From Candidatus Poseidoniales archaeon (lineage in GTDB: Archaea > Thermoplasmatota > Poseidoniia > Poseidoniales > Thalassarchaeaceae), in the NCBI GenBank assembly GCA_012964335.1, contig DTUF01000013.1, positions 1 to 50,522 of the forward strand: 50,522 nt of DNA, read 5' to 3'. Below the pieces are notes generated by a model, which was not told the origin of the DNA, did not search any database, and worked only from the letters and a program-made list of their open reading frames with translations. The position numbers were made by a program, and so were the translations under genes. Shown here piece after piece: positions 32,001 through 38,292 of this stretch (within the stretch, counting starts at the first letter, position 1; each line of letters begins with the position of its first letter).

Positions 32001-33903
32001 GAGGGAGTTCACCTATACCATGGCATTCTCTGATGGGCTCAACCCGACGGTTTACTACAACCTCTCAGTAGAAGTTCAGAATGAGTATCCTCACCCCTCA
32101 TTCACTGTCAGCCGCGACTCCAATCTCTCCCAGTCGCAAGTCACACTTGACGGCTCGGCATCGTTTGACCCTGAAGGTGATACGATTTTTGCATGGTGGA
32201 ATTCTGACATTGATGGTGACTTGAATACCTCAATGTCAACCCCTCTCATTTGGACAGGACATCTCAGCCAAGGAACACACACGATTCGATTACGGCTTTC
32301 TGATGACGATTCATATCATATCAATCAGTGGTCAACACCATTCGAAGTTGAGGTAGTGGTCCTCAATTCACCTCCTCTAGCGCATATAGAGTTACCAACC
32401 GCAAGTGATAGCATTGAATCAGCCGACCTTGTTCTTTTCTCAGCATTTGGCTCAGGTGATTGGGATGCACCATGTGCTGAAGCCTTCCCTGAAATGTCAA
32501 CGGGGTGGTTGTGTAATCCGGGCACCCCTTCTATGCCTGATACAGTAACTCCTGAATGGACTAGCGACTTACTGAGTGAACCATTTGGTGGTGATTGGCA
32601 GGTTGAGGCTCGTTTACCTAGTGGGACTAATGTAGTAACCCTCACTGTTTCGGATGGAGTGAACACTCCTGTAACCGATTCTATGACCATTGAAGTATCT
32701 ACGAGTGCCCCGATTCTAGTGCTTGCCTCACCAGACGATGGGATTGAAGTTGTCAGCAATGAAGTGGTACTTTTTGACCCTCAACAATCATGGGATCCTG
32801 ATGGCGATAACTTTACTTTTTCAGTGACTTCTAATTTGCTTTCGGAGCCATTACTTGATGCTGTAAATCCAAATTTCTGGTACTCAAGGTATGTTCCATC
32901 AGGTGACCACATTCTAACTTTCACTGTTACAGATGAAACCGGAATGAGTAGAAATGAGACACGTTCTTTGAAGGTTCTCGCATCCCCGCCCATGGCTATC
33001 ATTTCCTCCCCTCAAGAAGGGGAAACAATTTCTCCTGGTGAAAACATTTTTCTAAATGCTAACGAATCATGGGATGCTGATGAAGATATAATTCTCTATC
33101 GTTGGTACCTTGGTCAAGGGGCATCTGCTTTATTATTGAATGAGACGGCGATGGGAAATCAGACTTTGTTACCCGGTATTCATTTGATTTCTCTTCAGGT
33201 GAAAGATAGCCGCGGTGCATCAACTTGGGCTTTTGCTAACATTACTGTGGACGATTCATGGCCAGTATTGGATGACTTATTGGTGGAACCGGGTACATTG
33301 ACTGCTGGTGTTGAATCAATTATTACCGTCCGTGCTTTCGTACTTGATGCAGATATGACCACTTGGGAATGTGTAGGTTGGGTATCTCAGGGTGGGATTG
33401 AAAGCGAATTTTCACTTTCTGATGATGGTGCAGAACCAGATGGCGTTGCTAGTGACAGTACATGGACAGGACAGGTGAAGGTGACACCAGGTCGTGATGG
33501 CTGGATGAACATTGAGGTTATTTGCCGTGATGGCCCCGAAGAAGAGCCTCATCTTTCAAACCGACTTTCATCTACCATCAGGGTTGAAGGAGCTTCACAG
33601 CAATCATCATTCTTTGATGTCATCATGGATAGTACAGTTGCTATCATTCTTGGTCTTCTTGGATTGGCAGTTGTTGGTGGTGTGCTGTACACACTTTCAC
33701 GCAAACGCCGCCTTGCTGCTGATTTGCAAATGATTGAATCGTGGGGTGTTAGTGGATTTGGTGATGAAGATGATGATTCCCCATTTGATGAAGATGATAT
33801 CGCAGACTCGGTAGGGGATGAAGAACCGCTTGACTTCACAGAAGAAGTAGATGCCGAAGAAATATCAGATGACGATATACCATCTATGGTAGAACTTGAT
33901 TGA
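29074..33903 (+). CDS. Giant surface protein: beta-helix plus PKD-like domains
   Basis: A 1609-residue type I membrane protein. The signal peptide (1-25) is followed by a NosD/pectate-lyase-like right-handed beta-helix (about 45-620), seen as repeated short strands such as NVTFNDAQFGITIYNSDPVIEDGLF. About seven PKD/Ig-like domains (about 790-1460) follow, with repeated S-W-D-x-D-x-D turns (NSWDLDNDPITF, ASFDPEGDTIFA, QSWDPDGDNFTF, ESWDADEDIILY). The membrane segment is about residues 1518-1540, then a basic stop (SRKRR) and a very acidic tail (DEDDDSPFDEDDIAD). It has many N-x-S/T sequons. Beta-helix plus PKD proteins usually bind or cut polysaccharides at the surface. No catalytic set is identifiable, so binding is favoured. 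A tiny frame (29049-29072) ends one base before the start. Confidence 0.85.
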   Translation: MDRCVRTAIIFTMMMTLSSIVSVFPLVDNSQLVSNDESLPTSSKALIIWSGTIDVNNDFTVAAGDELRIYAGTTIQMGPGVRIYVDGKVVADGTAADPITLQVQSGFTWHNGLQFNSSSRNRGSSLRNVTFNDAQFGITIYNSDPVIEDGLFNNVDLVAIDLFDWANPVIRRTTFAGGGQDVHGSMTNWRYGIGLSIGASSAPFVEDVNFTNQITRAISYWGNSGGVIRGVNVTNVGGATMNISAAIFVEDSLPLIEDVIISKCDNGIYVIHATDSLITRPVFRNVVVGDSQYSAVMMTKFDRFNYSTYMMGRFHNLEVFGTGGPNSSSPGLAYGAVFLNTSGGWFEDVNIHDNTINGVKMYMTDPSTSFINTTIRQSGALIGGTNQRAGFFMRSSNNGGPSIHNLTVSESPGVGIFLSKGDVSGSGWITQNNGNEGLLVQDAFPSVSDILSQNNGYSGLRVSNSNRLALQNFESRHNGYSAPSAQNGAGMVFVESNQYGMFAGTNVQCSQCTSIEDNWGALRVEDSVDIQFVDLEVHDPNVVQGQSAIVIDDSNMNWNGWVDIDGAEIYANLSAGAPVILIDDTDARLEGINLYGNHSGIQWTGRTLDSKLGNSTLTGTNCLSLSNLPKLNTWGLDVSGCTGTVSISGSDLNLTDYIQGSVPFSITGQSYVRAISSQVMIPTLAPSATFDEMWFVDLWAVNQFGHGLPYAIVNASFSQFESDFSTTVPYGGNKVLGPFVGQRHTLTGASAVTDFSTECWYDNTQGTTGPDALNQDLMMYLCTITLVNQPPLILWDEPLNGTVTSSGAEIWFNASNSWDLDNDPITFQWVSDIDGDTSFFCNGGSGGVPGDLLVNGPNAGQGQGGSGYTNCTLTDGVHQITLEVCDDQGNCASETRTITFVNLPPSVIVHTTPALDWDGVLRLNFTENLHVNASDTTDAEGDLIQTGEWTDYEQAGIQVSATYPLEWNRTFELAPEREFTYTMAFSDGLNPTVYYNLSVEVQNEYPHPSFTVSRDSNLSQSQVTLDGSASFDPEGDTIFAWWNSDIDGDLNTSMSTPLIWTGHLSQGTHTIRLRLSDDDSYHINQWSTPFEVEVVVLNSPPLAHIELPTASDSIESADLVLFSAFGSGDWDAPCAEAFPEMSTGWLCNPGTPSMPDTVTPEWTSDLLSEPFGGDWQVEARLPSGTNVVTLTVSDGVNTPVTDSMTIEVSTSAPILVLASPDDGIEVVSNEVVLFDPQQSWDPDGDNFTFSVTSNLLSEPLLDAVNPNFWYSRYVPSGDHILTFTVTDETGMSRNETRSLKVLASPPMAIISSPQEGETISPGENIFLNANESWDADEDIILYRWYLGQGASALLLNETAMGNQTLLPGIHLISLQVKDSRGASTWAFANITVDDSWPVLDDLLVEPGTLTAGVESIITVRAFVLDADMTTWECVGWVSQGGIESEFSLSDDGAEPDGVASDSTWTGQVKVTPGRDGWMNIEVICRDGPEEEPHLSNRLSSTIRVEGASQQSSFFDVIMDSTVAIILGLLGLAVVGGVLYTLSRKRRLAADLQMIESWGVSGFGDEDDDSPFDEDDIADSVGDEEPLDFTEEVDAEEISDDDIPSMVELD
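31440..32170 (+). other. GC-rich PKD segment of the beta-helix protein
   Basis: Within the 1609-residue gene this stretch is richer in G+C (I counted 34 of 60 in 31801-31860) and uses more C-ending codons than the beta-helix part. It covers roughly the first three PKD-like domains, with paired Cys (CDDQGNC). It resembles the first insertion in the 9019 gene and may have a separate origin. Confidence 0.4.
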
Positions 33904-33922
33904 GGTTTGTTTTAAAATTCTA

Positions 33923-34324
33923 TCAAATGAGATGGGACATATCCCATTGATTTTCAGATTGGTTATTTAGCGATACACCTAACTCAGTAGCATGTTTTCG
34001 GTTTACTGGAACGCGCATCCTTAGAACAGATTGACCCCATATTTTTCCTTGTGCATCAAGCATCAGCGAAGTCGTAGCACCGCCGCCTAAACCACCTCGT
34101 AAAAGGCAGTTAATCGCCCCAATCCCAGGCATCGACCAGACCGAAATTAAACCAGTCACAGAATCACCATACCACTCACCTAGGAGTTTTGGGGTTACAG
34201 AAACCTCGAGAATTTCTAGCCACTTTTTTTCGTGTGCGATAAGACCGATGTTGAATGAGTCACCTTTGTCACCGGATCTTCCATGAGCTAAATCTGATAG
34301 AGGGATCCAAACTATTTCGCTCAA
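33923..34324 (-). CDS. AtuA-family C-terminal domain protein
   Basis: A 133-residue protein matching the small C-terminal module of AtuA/DUF1446-type proteins. It opens with LSDLAHGRSGDKGDSFNIGLIA, the family signature, and ends with the Gly-rich INCLLRGGLGGGATTSL and VPVNRKH. In many bacteria this module is fused to the large AtuA domain; here it is a separate gene overlapping it by ATGA, so the two subunits should be made together. AtuA belongs to acyclic terpene (citronellol) use in Pseudomonas, but its reaction is not established. A role in branched or isoprenoid carbon breakdown is inferred. Confidence 0.85.
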   Translation of the reverse strand: MSEIVWIPLSDLAHGRSGDKGDSFNIGLIAHEKKWLEILEVSVTPKLLGEWYGDSVTGLISVWSMPGIGAINCLLRGGLGGGATTSLMLDAQGKIWGQSVLRMRVPVNRKHATELGVSLNNQSENQWDMSHLI

Positions 34325-35976
34325 ATTTCCACCTCTTTTTCTTTTGGAATTGTTAGTTCGGCAATAGAGTCATTTCTTTCAAATCCGAGTTTCTTGACTA
34401 TTGGGCGGGTCCACTCTCGCTCATCAAGTTCATCTTGTAGCCGAGAGATGAATCCTCTAGTGCGCTTGCGAATGAAATGGAATCGTTCACTTTCTGGTGT
34501 GATGTGAAGGTGAGTGAGAAGTTCAATTTTCACCAATGACTCGACAGACTTTCTTGAGATTAGAGTGGGCCAAAATTGTAGTTGACGCCGTGGTTTAGTT
34601 CGAGCCCCATATCCACCTACTCCTGCAGGCCCAGTTAGTACGAGGGGAGCAACTTCTCGGGTGAATTCAGTGATATTTTGCCGATTAGGACTTGTGACTG
34701 CCCACCGAAGTAAGACTTCTGGTGGATTTAGTATAGGCTGCAATTGCTGGCGGATATTCTTGGGCAGTGTAACGCCACCCCCTATGAATTCGGTGTAAAT
34801 CTCTAATTCTTCTAAGGCTGATAGCCGCGCTCTGAGAGCGAGATCACAAGCAGTTGCTCTTGCTAAGGCATTTGGCCCACTAATGAGAAGTGAGGATGAT
34901 GCAAACCAACCACCTTCTACTGCGGCACTGACCTTCAGAGATTTAGGTTCAGGTTTGCCAACAGCGCCTGTGACAACCACCACATCCTCAGATTCATCTT
35001 CAATGGTGATATTTCGCATATCAACTACAACATCAGGTGTGATATATGCTTCAGGGTCTCCAATTTCATAGATCAATTGTTCAGCAACTATTTTTCTATT
35101 CACCATACCGCCTCCGCCACGCCCTCGAGTAATTTTCACATCGCTATTGAGATAGATTTCTGCTATCGGTAGAGTTAGGGTTGCAAGATTTGGTACTTCA
35201 TCCCAGTTGGAATAATTGCCACCACAAACCTGAGCGCCGCATTCTATCAAATGTCCTGCAATGGTCCATTGTGCTAGAATATCGAGAGGATTTGTAATAT
35301 GCTTTGGTGCCCAATCTACGACTGGTGATTCTCGAGTCAAACCGAGTTGGAAGGCGTTGTAGGCCCATCCTGCAGAATGTAACATACAACCAACTAGAAG
35401 ACTCGCATCAGCAACCCGTCCTGTGATAATGATATCAGCACCGATTTCCAGTGCTGATGCGATTGGGCCAGCGCCGAGATAGGCATTTGCAGACATCATT
35501 TCGGCCCCATTATCAGATATTGTTTCACCACTCTCAAAATGAGTTAATTCTTCTCCATTTTTCAATAGATAATCAAGTCTTGGAAGTATATCGTCTCCTG
35601 ATATCACCGCCACCTTGCATTCATGCCAACCTATTTTTGTCGCTTGTTCCAGAACCATCCTTGCACAGGATTCAGGATTTGCACCACCTCCGTTGGTAAC
35701 CAACTTCACCTTTTTTTTCCGTAGTGCATCAATTCCACCTGCTGCAAGCCATATTTCAAGATCGGTAGCCCAGCCAGAACTTGGGTCACGACGCTTCTGT
35801 TTGGTCATGATGGAGAGAGTTAATTCAGCGAGGTAATCAATCATCATATAATCTAAATCATCGCTTTTGAGTAGGTCCACTGGTGCAAGAGGCCGGTCAC
35901 CCCAAAAACCCCCACCAGAACCAATTCTTATTGGCTCATGCGCAAGAACCGCAACATTGGATTTACTTACAGCCAA
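34321..35976 (-). CDS. AtuA/DUF1446 family large subunit
   Basis: A 551-residue AtuA-like protein. It begins IRIGSGGGFWGDRPLAP, then DYLAELTLSIM, LVTNGGGANPESCA, NAYLGAGPIASALEIGADIIITGRVADASL and CGGNYSNW, all characteristic of the family. The start is TTG 35976, the only option after the in-frame stop nine bases upstream. It is the first gene of a two-gene operon with the C-terminal module. A strong palindrome (35996-36014) sits 20 bases before the start, so expression is probably controlled by a dimeric repressor, as fits a catabolic gene pair. Exact reaction not known. Confidence 0.87.
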   Translation of the reverse strand: MAVSKSNVAVLAHEPIRIGSGGGFWGDRPLAPVDLLKSDDLDYMMIDYLAELTLSIMTKQKRRDPSSGWATDLEIWLAAGGIDALRKKKVKLVTNGGGANPESCARMVLEQATKIGWHECKVAVISGDDILPRLDYLLKNGEELTHFESGETISDNGAEMMSANAYLGAGPIASALEIGADIIITGRVADASLLVGCMLHSAGWAYNAFQLGLTRESPVVDWAPKHITNPLDILAQWTIAGHLIECGAQVCGGNYSNWDEVPNLATLTLPIAEIYLNSDVKITRGRGGGGMVNRKIVAEQLIYEIGDPEAYITPDVVVDMRNITIEDESEDVVVVTGAVGKPEPKSLKVSAAVEGGWFASSSLLISGPNALARATACDLALRARLSALEELEIYTEFIGGGVTLPKNIRQQLQPILNPPEVLLRWAVTSPNRQNITEFTREVAPLVLTGPAGVGGYGARTKPRRQLQFWPTLISRKSVESLVKIELLTHLHITPESERFHFIRKRTRGFISRLQDELDEREWTRPIVKKLGFERNDSIAELTIPKEKEVEI

Positions 35977-35995
35977 AGCCCTCTACCCGAATTGT

Positions 35996-36014
35996 ATTAC
36001 TACTGTGTAGTAAT
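35996..36014. promoter_or_regulatory. Operator-like palindrome before the AtuA operon
   Basis: ATTACTACTGTGTAGTAAT is a perfect eight-base inverted repeat around a three-base centre, 20 bases upstream of TTG 35976. AT-rich symmetry and promoter position are typical of TetR, MarR or GntR operators. No regulator gene lies next to it. Confidence 0.65.
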
Positions 36015-36043
36015 TGAACCTATGAGTGACTACGCTAACAGGA

Positions 36044-36061
36044 GGTGTTGCGAGCAACACC
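36044..36061 (-). terminator. GC-rich hairpin after the GT2 gene
   Basis: GGTGTTG-CGAG-CAACACC is a seven-pair stem with a four-base loop, starting 14 bases after the GT2 stop on the minus strand. No T tract follows. A terminator or boundary between GT2 and the AtuA operon is likely. Confidence 0.45.
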
Positions 36062-36074
36062 GAATATTTGCGTC

Positions 36075-36818
36075 TTATTCTTCAGGACCCCAAGCAGAAC
36101 GGGTTCGATTTAGCCCGAACCTTTTGAGGTAAAGGAAGAATAGATTCTTCCGTCCGTCAGTCCAAGTATTGATTTCAGCATCACCGACACGTGGACGGTA
36201 TGGGACAGATATCTCAATGGCTTTCTTCTTTCCAAAACAGCGTCTTGCATTGATTTTCATCTCTTCAGAAAGTGGCATCCCATCATTGGTTGGCCTCATT
36301 TTCGGGTTATCCATGATACGCTTGTAAAACACCCACATACCTGATTGTGAGTCATGAATACCGTACCAGAACAACATACGAGCAGTGAATGATAGAGCCC
36401 AATTTCCAAAACCATGCATACCTGACATGCTACCTTCTTCTGCTCTTCTCAGACGGTCACAGGTGATGAATTCCAAATTTTCTTCAACCAGTTTTCGTAC
36501 TAATCCCGGTACTTCTTCACCAGGATATGTGCAGTCAGCGTCCATTGTTACGATAATTTCGCCTGGTGCCATGGCAAACCCTGTTCGGTAGGCTCTACCG
36601 TAACCCTTGCGTGGCTCAAGATATACTTGTGCGCCCTCTTGCTCCGCGAGTTCTCTGGTTTTATCTGTTGAATTTCCATCGATTATCAGAAAATCAAGTT
36701 TTTCACACCATCCATCGGATGGTACCGACCGAATTGTATCTACAATTGCAGCCTCTTCATTACGGGTCGGTATAACCACAGTCACATGCACGGGTAGTGT
36801 ATCAGACATCTCAGTCAC
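36075..36818 (-). CDS. GT2 glycosyltransferase, dolichyl-phosphate type
   Basis: A 247-residue family 2 glycosyltransferase like dolichol-phosphate mannose synthase. VTVVIPTRNEEAAI opens the GT-A fold, DGNSTDKT follows, and the metal-binding DXD is MDADCTYP. There is no C-terminal membrane segment, so it is the soluble DPM1-type form. The start is GTG 36818 or ATG 36809. It is divergent from a GT4 enzyme (36937), and both probably serve glycan assembly on lipid carriers for the sequon-rich surface proteins. The sugar cannot be read from sequence. Confidence 0.88.
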   Translation of the reverse strand: MTEMSDTLPVHVTVVIPTRNEEAAIVDTIRSVPSDGWCEKLDFLIIDGNSTDKTRELAEQEGAQVYLEPRKGYGRAYRTGFAMAPGEIIVTMDADCTYPGEEVPGLVRKLVEENLEFITCDRLRRAEEGSMSGMHGFGNWALSFTARMLFWYGIHDSQSGMWVFYKRIMDNPKMRPTNDGMPLSEEMKINARRCFGKKKAIEISVPYRPRVGDAEINTWTDGRKNLFFLYLKRFGLNRTRSAWGPEE

Positions 36819-36936
36819 CGAACCGCCGACTTACCCATCTCTCTTGAAAGGCTCTATTGGATGAACTGTCAAGGAATCGCTTGAAAACGATGGCCTAAGT
36901 GGCCGTTATGCCTGAATTGGCAGTGGGGGTTGAAAA

Positions 36937-38208
36937 ATGCACGTGGCGATGTTGTCTGGCGAGTATCCGCCCCGGTGGGGTGGGATGGGTTCTACTGTGT
37001 ACCATCTTTCAAATGCACTAGCCAAAATGGGACATAAAGTGACAGTAATAACGCGCCGTGATTCTAAGGCAATAAAGAATCCATCTTTGATTCCTAAACT
37101 GGATGGGGTAAATGTTCGAATGGTTAAATGGGCGAAAATCCCCATGGCGTTCACACGATCCTATGGTCGTCATGCGCTCAAAGAATTGTTGCGACTTCAC
37201 AAGGTTGACCCTGTTGACGCTGTGCATGTCCATGCGCCGATGATTTCTTGGACAGCAAGGCAATTTGCCCAAGTACGTGCTGAAATAGGCAATGTAACGA
37301 CAACTTTGCATGGTTCATGGCTTGGTGAGAGGGATGGAATGCTGCGAGCCGCAAAATATGGTGAGTCTGCAACGTGGAAAAATCCTAATGATTTGGCGAT
37401 TCTTTTGTCAGCGAAACATTATGCAAAATACGAACGCGCAGCTGTGCGCGGTTCAACAGTTTGTGTAGCAAATTCTGAGGCTACAAAACTAGATTTTGAA
37501 CAGCGTTATGACCCACCGCAAAATTGGCGTGTAGAAGTGGTCCGTTGGGGGGTTGATATTGACATGTTCCACCCTCAAAACCATGACGATGAAGATTCAC
37601 AATTAGCGCATGAGAGAATGCGCAGAAGATATGGTAATCCTGATGAAAATGCATTGCGGGGATTACCTGAGACAAAAACTCCACTTTTGCTTGCAGTTGG
37701 CCGACTAGCTGGCCGGAAGGGATTCCGAACTTTACTAAGAGCGATGCCTGCAATCTTGTCAGAAAATAGCGGCGCACATTTGGTAATTGTTGGCCGCGGA
37801 CATATGCGTAAAACTCTATTGAAGCAGGCAAAAAATCTGGGTATTCAAGAGGCAGTGACAATTGAGTCAGGGATGCCATTTTCTGACTTGGCACAATTAT
37901 TCAGGTCTGCAGATTTGAGTGTTTATCCTTCGCTATATGAAGGGCAAGGATTGATTCCTCTTGAATCAATGGCATCTGGTACTCCCTGCGCCACTGTAAA
38001 CGATGGTCCTCTACCAGAAATGGTTGATGAAACGGTTGGAGGATTGTTTGAAGTCGGAAACCCCGCTTCACTTGCTAAAACTGTGAACAATCTACTTGGC
38101 AATCCCGAAAATATTCCAGAGTTGGTGGCCAACGGGAGAAAAAGAGTGGCTGAGGAATATACATACCGTTTAAATGCGGATAAATATGCAATTTTTTACT
38201 CGGAATGA
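36937..38208 (+). CDS. GT4 glycosyltransferase
   Basis: A 423-residue GT-B enzyme of family 4. The N-terminal acceptor half begins HVAMLSGEYPPRWGGMGSTV. The donor half contains LLAVGRLAGRKGFRTLLRA and the EX7E nucleotide-sugar motif in YEGQGLIPLESMASGTP. The product is probably an alpha-linked sugar on a lipid carrier or surface glycan at the inner membrane face. It is monocistronic, divergent from GT2 over 118 bases that contain two small inverted repeats (GGCC-TAAGT-GGCC and TGCC-TGAATT-GGCA). Confidence 0.92.
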   Translation: MHVAMLSGEYPPRWGGMGSTVYHLSNALAKMGHKVTVITRRDSKAIKNPSLIPKLDGVNVRMVKWAKIPMAFTRSYGRHALKELLRLHKVDPVDAVHVHAPMISWTARQFAQVRAEIGNVTTTLHGSWLGERDGMLRAAKYGESATWKNPNDLAILLSAKHYAKYERAAVRGSTVCVANSEATKLDFEQRYDPPQNWRVEVVRWGVDIDMFHPQNHDDEDSQLAHERMRRRYGNPDENALRGLPETKTPLLLAVGRLAGRKGFRTLLRAMPAILSENSGAHLVIVGRGHMRKTLLKQAKNLGIQEAVTIESGMPFSDLAQLFRSADLSVYPSLYEGQGLIPLESMASGTPCATVNDGPLPEMVDETVGGLFEVGNPASLAKTVNNLLGNPENIPELVANGRKRVAEEYTYRLNADKYAIFYSE

Positions 38209-38274
38209 GATAATCTGTTCATCAATCGGTGAAATATCTCTTCATCATGCCTACAAAGTGATTATGACCATGAG

Positions 38275-38291
38275 GGGTGCCTAAGGCACCC
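38275..38291 (+). promoter_or_regulatory. Hairpin one base before the TSP3 protein start
   Basis: GGGTGCC-TAA-GGCACCC is a perfect seven-pair GC-rich stem with a three-base loop, ending one base before ATG 38293. Confidence 0.65.
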
Positions 38292-38292
38292 A

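Noticed and set aside
36885-36920. GGCC-TAAGT-GGCC and TGCC-TGAATT-GGCA before the GT4 gene
   Set aside because: Four-pair stems are expected by chance, so they are noted only inside the GT4 entry.
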